Source: Stromatinia cepivora
Taxonomy: Eukaryota; Ascomycota; Leotiomycetes; Helotiales; Sclerotiniaceae
Length of the DNA stretch: 64,000 bases
Direction: 5' to 3'
NCBI GenBank assembly: GCA_014898415.1
Contig: RCTD01000017.1
Span: 495,001 to 559,000, forward strand
Position numbers and translations under genes: made by a program. Shown one piece after another: positions 11,071 to 23,743 of this stretch (positions are counted from its first letter, which is position 1; each line of letters opens with the position of its first letter). The notes under the pieces are model-generated. The model did not search any database and was not told the origin of the DNA. It saw only the letters and a list, made by a program, of their open reading frames with translations.

Positions 11071-14036
11071 GTTTTGGGGGGGGGGGGGGATGTGAAAAGG
11101 ATGAAGAATGGGGGGGGATTGGGAGTTAGATGGTGGGAAATACAATAATATATATGATAGAACAGAATAGAGACGCGATAAAACACTAAATTCTTTCACC
11201 TTATCTCCTTTCTATGTTCCTACTTTCACATCTATCAATCGCAAATAGTCTATGAATTGAGTTGGTGTTCAACGCAAGTGCGTACTGTGGTCTATTTCAA
11301 TCAACCCCGAATACTTATTTTCTTCTTTCCTTCTTTCCTTCTTCACCAAATTGAAAAAATAATGGGACAATGATGATGGAGACTTGTAAATTGGAGTCGG
11401 AAATGAGCTTTTTTTTTCAGAGCTGCTGGTGTACGGATAGATGATTTGGGAATCCGTAAAAAGATTTACCAATATAGTCGTTTATGATCGACCACCGATC
11501 GCCGGTTATTTATATACAAGACCTTAGTATATGATTGGTGAGGGTGTTTTGGCTTTAGTTTGATTTAGTTGATGATCTCGAATATTAACATATTGTTTTT
11601 GATGTTTTTGATGTCTTTGGATAATGTGAGGATTATTACCATTATTATTTGACTGATCGAAGAGTATCTTTACGAAGATCTTTTGAGTCTGTTTTGGGAT
11701 TTCCTTTTTTAAAGATTATTTGGGTTGTTATTATTGGATTTTGATGATATTTATAAATTTATGAAAAGATTGAAGGAATTATTGAATCGTTTTTTACTTG
11801 ATTGTTTTTTGATGGGTGGATTATGTATGGGATTTGGGTTTGGATTTGGACTTATGACATTTTTGTTGTATTGTCATAATTTATGGAAATATTAGGGGTT
11901 GAGGCGCCTTTTTTTTTTTTGGAAGGATGGTTCATAGTTTATTAGATGAGCTGATGGTTGATGAGGTGAAGAGGGAGGTTGTGCAGGTGGGGATAGTTAT
12001 ATGGTATTGATAGATAAGGTACAGTAGATTGGTGTAAAAAGAGTTGTGATTCATCTTTCATCTCGATGGTAATGTATAAATTTATATATCAGAGGGTCAA
12101 ACTTTTTAAGTGATAGACAATCGACTAGCGTCTTTTGATGTGTGAGGTGGAAGACGATATCAAATCCCTAGTAGCTGAGTCTGAGTTCATTGTGGGTAGT
12201 GTAGTAGCTTGGCCTCTTAGTGATATTAGGCTTGATATCTTGCAGCTGGGAACGCTTTCTTGTGATGAATTTATGCTTCATAGTATATAATACATGCTAG
12301 GCTATGTATATTTCGCGCTCTTGAGAATGATAGATAGATCTTAGTTTCTGTACCTGTAGAATTAAAACCTTCCGCCACTTCTCGGCCTTGCTTTATATTG
12401 GACAAAATGCTTGCAGGTAACAAGGAATGAAGTCTTTCTATGATATGCCGATATTAACATGGCAATGAGACGGAGTGTCAACGAGACAGATATTTACATG
12501 CTTCCATCATGATGATGCTGGGAAGATCAATGCTGATGAAGCTTATATTGATGTAAAATTTTCCCAGTGTAAGTATGAGTTAACAAGGGTGGGGGGAAAT
12601 GCTATCTTCTTAATGCTTTCTCTCATGAAGAAGGTGTGTCCTTAAGCGATTGGAAGAACTTCTCGATAAAAGTGTTGATTGTATCGACCAAACCCTCGGC
12701 TTCACAAAACCACACAAGTCCAGTTAGGGTACAACAAATAAAGAGGTTGTCCCAAATATAATCTCCGAAAAGGACAGCGGTTTCGGGAGTAGTATTTTGT
12801 GGCTTTGCAGGCTATATAATGGCTGTAGACTAGAATGCTGGTGAAGATGGAAGATGGAGGATTGAGGAAGTGCAGGTTTGGGGGTCATTTGGTAACAGGC
12901 AAGTATTTGTTATGTAGCGAGTTTCTGGGATGATTTCGAATTGGAGCATGATTACAGGACCCATTAGGATGCTCGGGGAGGAGTCTGAAGGAGGTTGTGG
13001 GAATGAGAATAAGGAAATGGGTGGGACGTGAAGGTGATTAGGAGGTGCATGGTTAAAGTATGGTAGGAATCGGAGTTGCACTTGGATATGATGAGATGGG
13101 ATGCTGTATCAAGATGCGTGTATGAAATACGTGCCGGATGCACTCTAGTCATGGCTGCTGAAATGGAGATACTGAAGAGCACCGTAATCCAGAGGTCCAG
13201 AAGAATGGGTCCAGAAGAATGGGAAGGAACTTGACTTGAAGCTACTTAGCTACGACGTCAAAATTATTGCAGAGATTCTATGAGACCTAACAATAGGTAG
13301 GAAGAACACAATGCAGATATATCAATAAATGTCATTAGATATAGTTTAATCCGACCTATGGTCTTTGTTTCCCGAGCAAAATAATAGTCGGATTGATATG
13401 CATGCTTCAGCGGCATACAGCTTCGCGATGGGCAATTTTAGGGTAGTAAGATAAAGCTTCGTGCCATAGGATTTCTGTTTGTCTTATCGAAAGAACGAAT
13501 ATCCAATGCTGATTAGACTGAGCATTTTGTTTGCTGTTGGAAGCACTAAAGGGATTATGAAATTAGATTATTCTATTATGAGACTATCTAGACCCTAATG
13601 AATAGAGAAATTGAGTTTATCATGCATTGTTATATGCCTATTGTGGCCCAGCCCGATAACTTCATCTCAATAGCCGAATGAAATATATATATATATATAT
13701 ATATAGGTATGTCCCTTGATGTACACCTATGTGTATAACTAACTTCCAAGGCATGACTTTTTACCTTGTGAAATTTTCATTGAAATCAATCAATTTAGAA
13801 TATTTCAATACCTTTAATTCTACAACAAAATTAGTATAACTTTTGAAATTGAAGATATCATTTTTATTAACTGATAATTCAATTATTTCGAAGAATTTTT
13901 TGAATTCAGAATTATATTAATTGAATTGAGGGTGAATAATAAAAAGTATAATATTTCGAAATTTATAAGATTGAAAATCTTAGCTTTTGAAGTTTTTATA
14001 CTTCAAAAATCATGTTTTGGAAGCTAATTATGCATA
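11071..14036. other. Intergenic, 3 kb, simple repeats only
   Basis: It holds a poly-G run at about 11,076-11,090 just after the nitroreductase stop, a T-run at about 11,909-11,920, and an (AT)n microsatellite at 13,683-13,705. From about 13,740 it becomes strongly AT-rich. Short frames on either strand have no recognisable domain. I see no gene. Confidence 0.6.
13683..13705. repeat. (AT)n microsatellite
   Basis: Uninterrupted AT dinucleotide run of about 11 units. Confidence 0.9.
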
Positions 14037-14038
14037 TA

Positions 14039-14475
14039 ACGTGGTTTAACACCGGGTCGCCAATATCACCGGGTCGCCATTTCAAAAATATACCAAAACT
14101 AAGTCTTTTTTAATATTCATATCTTAATAACCAATCATTATTTTTTAGAAAAAAAAAGAATATTAAATAATAATAAGAAATTAATTATTGAAAAATCTGG
14201 TTTTTATATTAATATTTCTATTATATTTCGAAAAAAGCCAAAATTGTCACGATTTTCGTTACAAAAAAACTGTTTTGATAATAACTCTTATATTAATTCC
14301 AATTTTCAATAAATAATCAGATTTTTATAATATTTATATAATTAAATCTTACACTTTCAAATTCTATAAAATCATATCCAAAAATAAAGGAAGTGCACGG
14401 TTACACACAGACGTTTTTTGTATGTAAAAATAAATGGCGACCCGGTGATATTGGCGACCCGGTGTTAAACCACGT
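14039..14475. mobile_element. 437-bp inverted-repeat element (Tc1/mariner-like MITE) with TA target duplication
   Basis: The ends 14039-14082 and 14432-14475 are inverted copies of each other over about 44 bp, starting ACGTGGTTTAACACCGGG. TA lies immediately outside on both sides (14037-14038 and 14476-14477). Each arm contains two direct copies of ACCGGGTCGCC separated by 6 bp. The AT-rich core (about 350 bp) has no coding potential. A TA duplication and long TIR suggest a non-autonomous derivative of the Tc1/mariner/pogo group. The arms remain identical while the core is AT-rich. Confidence 0.85.
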
Positions 14476-14640
14476 TAGGTGTAACGAAGCATACTTAATA
14501 CTTATGTAAGCAACGAATCTCAATGTAACCTTCAGTCAGGCCTTCACCTTTCCATGAATTACCACTCTGGAACAACAAAATCCAAAGCACAAAAACGAGT
14601 GTGATTCAGTTGAAATCAATGCGATTAAACAAGAATCAAT

Positions 14641-15638
14641 ATGGAGGAATCAATAGACAATAATTCAAGCGCCGTTGTCAATTTCGTTACAGACGGCGAT
14701 GTTATCCTAGTTGTTAAGCCAGAAAAGAAGAGACTTCGGTTCATTAGCTATTTCTGAAGACAGCGTCAAAGCCTTTCTTGGCTATGTTTGGACCTGGCTG
14801 GCAAGAAGGCAATGATCTTCTCAATCACGATGGACCGCTAGAGCTTTCATTGCCTGAAGATAATGCCGCTGCGCTAGAAATTATCTTTGCGATCATCCAC
14901 CACTAGAAAAATGAGGTGCCTCGAGCCATTCCTGCACGTCAAATTCTAGATGTTGCCGTCACAGCGGACAAGTATGATTTTGTCGATGCCATGAGTTTCG
15001 CGAGCGGAACTTTGCTTCAGGCTGATAAAAAGAAAGCTGCCGATCTGATGTTTCTTACTGCGGCGGCATACCTATTCCAGAATGCACAAGCGTTCAAGGG
15101 AATTACGAAAGCATTGATTCTCAAACATCATGCTCCTTACCTCGATCTTTCATGTAAAGAGATTGAATCTGCTATGAATTGGAGGGTCTTCTGTAAGTAA
15201 CTCACTGCTAATTTAGGCCTGAAACTAACAATCAAATGTAAAGGTTTACTAGAACAACAGAGAAGCTTTGCAAGGTTAGGACTATCGGAAATCCTTATCT
15301 CAGGGATTGGTGGGGAGGCCGAAATATGTGTTCACAAGTGTGGTTGGACGAGTAAATATGCATATGCATATTTGAATTTACTAGAAGATAAGCAACTTTG
15401 GCCTGTAAGGTTGCTTGGTCTTTCTATCTCTGAAGCAATAGAGGCGGCAAAAAACATGCCGGATACCATCCCTAAGGAGAGAAGCATTCCATGCCCTTAT
15501 GAGTACAAGCATGCTCCACCAGAGTATAGGAAAGACCGTTATTGGAGCTTGGAACTACCGAGAAGCGGTATCGGGCTTTGCCTGCGATGCGTTCGGTCTG
15601 GTTCAAGCAATCCTCAAGATTGTAACCACGACTTTTAA
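14641..15638 (+). pseudogene. BTB/POZ-domain protein, broken by a frameshift and a stop
   Basis: Starts at 14641 (MEESIDNNSSAVVNFVTDGD, then VILVV), a BTB first strand. The frame then stops at 14757. Shifting frame restores KTASKPFLAMFGPGWQEG and LELSLPEDNAAALEIIFAI, but a TAG near 14,903 breaks the next helix before EVPRAIPARQILDVAVTADKY. An intron (15193-15243, GTAAGT...AAAG, phase 1) leads into a Cys-rich tail ending CLRCVRSGSSNPQDCNHDF. Everything else, including splice sites, is intact, so the damage is recent. The downstream part has no plausible ATG of its own. It belongs to a BTB subfamily different from the cluster at 33-49 kb (no C-x-F-H-x-H tail). A sequencing error at the frameshift is possible but would not explain the stop as well. 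Confidence 0.75.
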
Positions 15639-18600
15639 GCTGTAGCAATTGGGATAGGGAGGAATGAATTTTTCGTTTTGCAATCTTACCTGCAACAGTG
15701 ATGTGGTCATTGAGGAGATGGTAGGGAACGTGAAGGCTTCGAGGACTGATAAAGCTGCGAGGGTTTCGATGGTTCGTCGAATACAGCAAAGATCATCAGG
15801 CTTTAGGGATCATTGATATGATCCATTTGGATTGTGATTGAAGGTTTTTTAGAGCTTCGGGTGTTACTGTTTGGACTGCTACACATGTTTCAATAGTTTC
15901 ATCTATTGACCAATATGTGAGTAGTGGATTAGTTGAACAATGTTGGTCTTCAAGTCGATTCAGAACAATCACATGATGATGTCAACCTTTTCGCCTGCTG
16001 ATGATACTATAATGCCAGGATTAGCAATGACAATGTTACCTTCTCCTTCTTGTACCTTGAGTTGTCCATAACTCAAATTCGCGGCATATAACAGGGCATT
16101 ATTTTCAGGTCAGAGAGCAGTACCCAGCGCTTGAGGATCTTCTCCCTTAATTTTGCTCCTAGATGATCAATCTACTGTGACTTCATAAAGACTAATGGCA
16201 GGAAGTCTATCAGCATCAGGGAGTCTCTCCTTTAGATATATAAGTTCTGCTTTCAAAGATATCTGACATGAGAGGAAAAATACAGACAAGTGCTCCTCTC
16301 CATTTCAGGGGAGGGTGTATCTATCTTCTAGGTAAGACGGGTATATCCAGATGTTTATATTCAGCATATCTATACTCTATCTATGAAATACCATAAATAT
16401 ATGATTACGAAGTTGGAGATCATAAATTAACTTGTGAATCGCGACTTTAAAGAAAGGTTAGAGGTCGGAGAGTTTGGTGAGGCCAGGAAACTTATATGGT
16501 TTCACACTTGAGAGTTTGAGTGCAGATGAATGGCATTTAAAGTATCTGTCATATTCATCATCAAGAGAAATCAAAACCTAAAGCGAAAAAAACAAATATG
16601 CTTTGCTGATACCTCCTACTCGGTAAATTATTTAGTATGGAAAACTAACGGATGGGCAAAATTCACCTTTACGGCAAGATGTGGGAATCTAGCAAGTAGC
16701 CGATGCATATCCATGAAGTCAAAATTCTTCACATCCACGTTCCAAAATCAGAAACCATGATAGTCCCTGTTAATATGTCTTACAGACTTGGACTAAAGTT
16801 TGCCTGCCGTTGTCGCTGTTTTCGGTGAATTGCGGTACCTGCTAAAGCTTCCAAGGTTGTGTTGGAGTAGTTTTTTATGGTGAGATTTCTGGGTTTGATA
16901 TTTCTATAATTGTGTGAACTGTGTATGGATCTGTCTTTGCAGGAATGAGGGGTTCTTGTTGTAGTTTGGGATTTTTATTGTTTTCGTTGCTAGAAGTAGA
17001 AGTGGAGGTTTTCGTTGTTATATAATTAAGGTGATTACACGTCTTATCTCGTTTCATCGCATCTCCGCTACACCTTCATGGAACTTGACTTCCATTCCAC
17101 TTATCCCCGATGTATCAAGCGCAGATAAGAAAGGGGACTACAAAACCGGCTCCATTTTCTTTGTTTTCGTGTCTTTTCAATGTGGTAGACGGATTTGCAT
17201 TGTATGCGTGGATATTTTTATATGCTGCTGGGTTATCTATCTATTGGAAAATACTGCAGGTGCAGGTGCAGGTGCAAGTGCAAGTGCAAGTGCAAGTGCA
17301 ATATATTCAAATATATATAGGTATTGAGCTCGTACCTACCATCTAAATTGAAAGAAAGTAAATACAGCACAATTATGGCACTTTAGAACCGGAGGATCTA
17401 TAAAGTATCTATCACGTATCTCTCAAACTCTATGGGTATATTTAGATTCAATCTGAGAGTTAATAATTGATGGGAACTTGTGAGTATGAATATTGATACT
17501 TGTTGATGATTATTGGAGATTTTGTTCTCACTATTTTATCTTATTGCCGAAGTGTATATCTCACTATCATACTTTCTTCCATGCAGATATACAGCAACGC
17601 CTCTTTTTTTTATCCTAGGTAGCGATTTTTTAGACTTTGCAACGCAGCTTTGATTAAGTGATGAGAATCTCTGAATCCTAGAATTTACTACTCCTGGAAT
17701 GAAATCTTCTACCCGGTCGAGCTTTGGGGAGTTTGGTAGGTGGACATCTTGTGTTTATATAGTAAAACTTTTCAAATCATGTTGCAGGATAAATGATCGC
17801 TGTTGGACTATTGTACTGATGGAAATAGAGACTCATTTTACCTTGAAGGATGTGATATGTAGTGTAGGTGGAAAAAGAGACTTCGAGGCCATTTAAACGT
17901 GTACTTTCTTTTGGTATGACTTTGTGGGAAGAGATACTTTTTTTCTTTAGGAGTTCCTCTCTATTCCCTGAACTCTTTTATGTGAAGTCTTCGGGAGCGT
18001 TCCTCGGGGTTTATGGGTGTACGGATTAAAGAACGAAAGGATCCTCATCTTTTCACTGCCATTATCTTTAGAAGATAATGATAATTGAATTCCAATTTTC
18101 ATTGTCGTTTCCCTAAGGCAGAAGGGGTATCATCAACCCATCTCTTTTATCATTCTATTGATCAAACAAGAACAATACGGACAAACCTACAACAACAACT
18201 TATACTTGCTCAAAACCTATATTATTAAAAGGATTTTCAATTACAGCTCTAATTTTGACATGGTCTAAAGTAAATAGATTGTTCCCAATTCTCCAGTCGA
18301 GTATGGAGCCTGAAATGCCTGAAATGGTTCTTGTTTGTCCTATTCATGATGGATAGCTGAGTACTTATATACTGGGTTTGTAGATACTCGGAAGGGAAAA
18401 ATGATGTATTGAAGGAATGAAGAGATGTTGTGTATGGATTGGTCGGATGGGGAGTGAATTATGGGTGAGAGATCTAGAGAAAAGGAGGAGTGAGGTGGGG
18501 CCAGTGTTATCCTTCTGGTCAGTAGTCAACAAAATTTGTTGAGTTTTTATGTTGCAGCTCATGGTATTCACTACAAATGCAAGCGCTAGTGCATGAATAC

Positions 18601-21600
18601 AACTTCACTAGGTTTAAAATAATAGATCTGCATACACTAAAATCTTTACTTTGAATCAGAGTTTCGACAAGAACCTGCAATTCATGAATGAGGTGGTGCA
18701 GCCAATGGTCAAGTAATTTCCATAATATGGAAAGAAGCTATCGTCAAATCCGTGTATCTAAATCCATTGTTACTGGCAGATTTCATCTCAGACTTGGTGC
18801 CATGTTTGTCATCTCAAGAAATTATCGGTATTGTTGTCATTCATATATTCTTTTATCCAATTTCCTTTCTGCTGTTGTCTCTACTTGGCGAAGAATAAGA
18901 TGATTGGAATCATAATATCTTATTTTCCTCAAGAAAAAACCTTTAATCATACAATTATACGTACTTTTAATTTGAATTTCACCCGCGTTCTGGAATTTAA
19001 CTTTATGTTTGGAAACCTAGGCCATCCTTTCGATCTGCTGCTCATGCATGGTTCTGCAATAAGTGGAAAAGGAGTAAGCTAACTATTAAGGAAACTATTT
19101 ATAATGCCTTATCGGAGATAAGCTTATGTAATCAAAGAGCAACCTATTCCTGCCTCCACATGTTCAGAGCTGGTTGGGTCGCTGGGTTATATAACCTAGT
19201 AGATGGTTCTATGAACCAAGTAGAGAGGAGAAAGTAGAGGTGAATGTGACAGGGCTCGAGTAATAAGGTGAATTAGCGACCCATCTCTATGAATAGAGAG
19301 TTTATGAAGAGAGGGGACAGTTTGTCACCGCGAATCAACAGATTTTGCTTAGAAACCTGGGTGAATATATGGAGAAATTCATGCACCAGTGATCTCCATT
19401 TAAGACTTAGTCTTGAGGAGTACTACTCCTTCTCTCACACATCCCAAGAAACAGGATAGATTTAGCTCTTCTCATGGGGAGGGATTGTGGTGAACTTCTG
19501 AGTTTCTCCTATGGAAATGTCAAAGTAATCTTACAATTAGATACAGGGCTCAATCCATACTGAGAACTTTTCACATTAAACTTTTCATTGTCCTTGTAGT
19601 TTAGATAATTATTATTGTCGTTCATATATTTCACTACATTTTTATGATTTTGGATGAGTAACAAGAGCAGAGAATGTGTTATCTTCGCTGTCGACAGCAA
19701 CCCATTCATTATCGTTATACCCCTTCCCCGGTTTAGCAGTGGAACTTCACAATGGTTTTCCCATATAGAGAACGGTGCCTTTCCTGCAAGTAGATCATGA
19801 ACGTTGTTAGGGAGACTGGCTTCAGTGTCATTCTCACCATAACTGTATTAGTCCTCTTTATTTCTGTTGGATCATGGATTTTGGAAGTAGATAGGTGGTG
19901 GTTTATATAACTCGTGTGATAGTTTTTGGTAGGCTAAGGGGCTAGCTAGTCTCGAATAGGATGTGGTACGAGGGGTGGGGATGACGAAGGGTGAATGGAA
20001 TGTACATCTCGAAGCCATAGCGTTGATCTATTCATACCAATTCTGACAAGTGTATAGATGGATTGATCTGTTAGAGTGAATCTCACCAGGGATGAGCCGG
20101 TCATTAAGCGAAACAGGGAGATAGATATAAGGAGTCGTAACCATCGGGCATGCGCTTGGTATTAGAGCAAACCGATGGGAATTAGATGAAACCACCCAGG
20201 TGTGGTGCTTGTTTGTGCAATTGTCTCACTCATGAGATCACTTATTCTTTTCCTTGCATGCTTAGCTCAAGCTAATGTGGTGGTTCACACCATGATTTCT
20301 GTATACCGGGCATTGATATTTAAGTGGGGTGGCCTAGTGGAGGGAATCTGGTAAGGGGTATATTAATGTTTGTCTACTCGTACCGATTTCCTTCAATGAT
20401 CCCAGAGAAACACGACCAACAGCCCCCAGGGAAAAGTCTCGGGCTTTTAGAGCTATCAGTGGCCGTGTATAGCTGCAGATGACAAGGTTGAAAATTGGGG
20501 AAAGATGAGGTGGCATAAAATAACTTCTGACGTTGTTGCTGCTCATATAAATCAACTGCCACCCACGAGATCTTAATGTTGTCACTCAAATCATCTCTCC
20601 TAAATACAATCAATGGCATTTGTCCGACGTTTTTAAGTAGTGATAGCAACATTCCCTTACTTCTTTATTCCAATCAATCTTAACTACATACACATACAAA
20701 TGACTCGAACGAGAGAACGATTTTATAATACTACCAAACGAAAATTACCAAGCGCAGAAGCGCATGCGTGAAGTTGGAGTTGGAAGATCTCGAAAGAGAT
20801 CTCAAAAGGTCAGTGTTTTGGACGGGTAGTCATGGGGCTCTTAAATATCGGAAAGGCTGTGGTGAACAAGCCAACAACCAACGGCGCGGAGTATGTCACG
20901 GAAGGATAAAATTCAGAGGTGCAGGAATCAATTCACTAACTACCTGTTGTTATATGTACCAAATCCATGATGCAGCTTATAGCACCCTATGAGCTATCAC
21001 AGAATAAATCTCATACATCCAACCGAAAATGATCCCAAAGGTATATAAAGTCCCACGAGTCTTAAGTTCAGAAGGACAATATACCCATAGAAAAGGGATA
21101 GTGATGACTGGAGGACTCAGGATATCATGGGCTATAGGTAGTGAGACAGATGGGGTTAATCAACTGTGTATTATCGTGTGGTAAAGTTGTTTGCTAATTT
21201 GATTAACACCCGTTTGTCTTGTTTGAACGACAATGAAAAGAGAATCTTTTCACTTATCATAAAGTTATATTTGTTATCAAACTTACCCTCCTCAATAATA
21301 AGGAATATTACGAAAAACATAAAGAAGGTAATTTAAAAATCGTATATGAAATTGTCTTTACCCCATTTAGTTTGGTACATTAGTACTGATATATTTTTTG
21401 TTGCATCGAAATATCGGAGAAGTGAGAATTAATCAATCAGTTTGTTTTATCAGAATTTCATAAGGGAATTGAAGGATTATATATAATGATACATTCGGAT
21501 ATTTATCAAAGAATATTTAAGTTTTTGAATAAAAGGAAATAATAGATCTAGATATTTACGAAATTAAAAGACAAAACTACAAAAAGATAATGATAATAGA

Positions 21601-23743
21601 CAAATAATGAAATTATCACTCTAAAATCGCCATTATTCTATATTAACTGAATATTCCAGTATTAGTGCATCTCATCAACAACAATCTAAATCCAAGACTT
21701 AGCTTGCTATACCTCTAGACTGTAAACAACATCAACAAATCACGATAGAAGCATTTCACGCCCTTATTTGCAATCCGAATTTCAGTATAACAACCACCCT
21801 TTGCTATCTCCACCATTCTCATTCTCATTCCTCATTATTTTAAAAAGAGATCATTGGAGAAAATGAAGATTGGAGGGAGTTTACATACCGTCGACATAAA
21901 GATACTTAATGAAATAGAAAGACATTGGGCTCGCGAGGAATACTGGTGGATGAAGCTTGTCACTAGGTGGGTATGAATGTAGGGTCTTGGACTTGGAAAA
22001 AAAAAGGATATTTGCCAGTAACGGTTATCTTAAAACCTAAGATATGTAAATCGACTATCTAAGAAAACTACCAGAAATCTCACAAGGGGAGTATATAACC
22101 CTCTCTTAATCATAGACCAAAACTCCTACAATCAAATAAATCAAATAGATCCAAACCAAGGACACCATAGGCGTAGCCTTCAAGACCGAAGTAGATAACA
22201 TCCCACCGCCCCGGCCCCCAAATCCCGTAGAATGCTTGAACAGGATCTCAATATATTACTACACTCCCGCGGCCCAAGATCTATGTTCATCTCAACAACA
22301 AACCTTAAGAGTGATATTAATACTCTAATACCAATAGCAATAACAACAATATCTATCATTGTTATTATCATCGTTACTGTTAATATTGTCACAAATTCTT
22401 ACTCATCATCCTCGTCGAATTTTCAAAAAATTTGTCAGTCTCCCTTCTAGAAACTTTGAAACTCGAAAAAAAATCAAAAAAAAATCAAGGATCAATACCT
22501 GGTCTTCGATTACTACACCTACAGATCATAATTTGTGAATCGAAATAAGATCCTGCAATATCTTTCGGCCTCTTTATCAAAAACATTATGGCAGAACAGA
22601 AAAGAAGAAGAAAAGAAAGTCCTAGGAAAGGAAAAGGAGATTTGTATAAATATCATGCGAAAACATCTTATCATTGAATTAGAATGGACTTTCAATGAGT
22701 AATAAAGTATGAATACACCACAACAATCCTCTCCTAATATCCCTCTATGAATAACGTGAAAAAGAAGTCTAGAGTTAGACGAGTATACTTGCTCCACCAC
22801 TCCATCGGAGAGTTATATAAGAGACCTCTAAATTCCAATATCCATGAACAATAGATTGAAAAAAGCCGAAAATGATTGTATTGGGGTGGATTATGGATGT
22901 TGGTTCATTAAACTTAACACACTGATCATGAATACCGCGGTTGTGGATGGGCTTTTCGAAGCTGGAAGTTAGAGTTAATTATAATCTCCCCTATATTATC
23001 GCTGTTGGTATTTCCAAACTGCACTATTTTCAGTGAAATTTCATCACCACTCCATTTCATTCTCAACACCGTAGCTCCAGTCTTCCTATCTTGTAATCAA
23101 TTCCGATAATAACAACACCCCTACCTGCCTCTTCTATTCTCTCTAATTCGATACGCCCCCCTTAAAAAAATATAATTATACAATTCCGCGCCTTGGAGTT
23201 CAAGACCATAAGAAGAATAAGAAGCTGGTGTATTATCGATATTGAGCCGGAAATCTAAGGAAAAGTAGAGATTTTTATATGAGATGACCTAAAAATGTAA
23301 GGGTGAGTGAGGGGACGAGCGACGGCCAGGATACGGAAGATAGGGGATAGTGCGTGATGGGGTGTATTAACTCTATAAATACTTACTCTCGGTATATATA
23401 TATTTCCGTGAATTTATATCAACTCCCTGAAATAAAGGAGACTTCGGGCCATTGATCAGATTGTAGACTTGGTAATTAGATCAGATATACGACGAAACTT
23501 TTGATTTAGTAGTAGTAATGCCCTGACTGGGCCACATCTTCCACTTACGCTTGATTATTGATAGTGAAAGCAAAACCATCTCAAGAGTTTGGATCTACGT
23601 ACCAAATAGAGTATCAACATACCATTCCAATCTAAACAGACAAAAAACCTCAAAATATACATCTGGAAACCAACTATATTCACCAGTAAAGTACAATTCT
23701 CTATTCCCTTCATCTCAGACATTACAAAACCATTTCAAATCAA
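15639..23743. other. Gene-poor 8-kb interval
   Basis: No frame in this stretch shows a domain, plausible splice set or start context I can defend. It contains a hexanucleotide minisatellite (17,255-17,301) and an AT-rich patch at about 21,180-21,660. A leader-like sequence runs into a short frame at 20,701-20,769 that stops after 22 codons (M-T-R-T-R-E-R...). The codon use of the longest frames looks random. It may be decayed transposon or gene debris. Confidence 0.5.
17255..17301. repeat. Hexanucleotide minisatellite (GTGCAR)n
   Basis: About eight units of GCAGGT/GCAAGT in tandem, the first ones with G and the later ones with A at one position. It makes Gly-Ala/Ser-Ala or Val-Gln repeats in overlapping frames, but there is no sign of a real gene around it. 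Confidence 0.85.

Noticed and set aside
17031..17346. Two overlapping frames of about 80-98 codons
   Set aside because: Length comes from the hexanucleotide repeat, which is open in several frames; no domain.
20701..20992. Leader-like sequence followed by short plus-strand frames (22 codons, then a 74-codon frame)
   Set aside because: The frames do not join by any clear intron and show no domain; at most a gene remnant.
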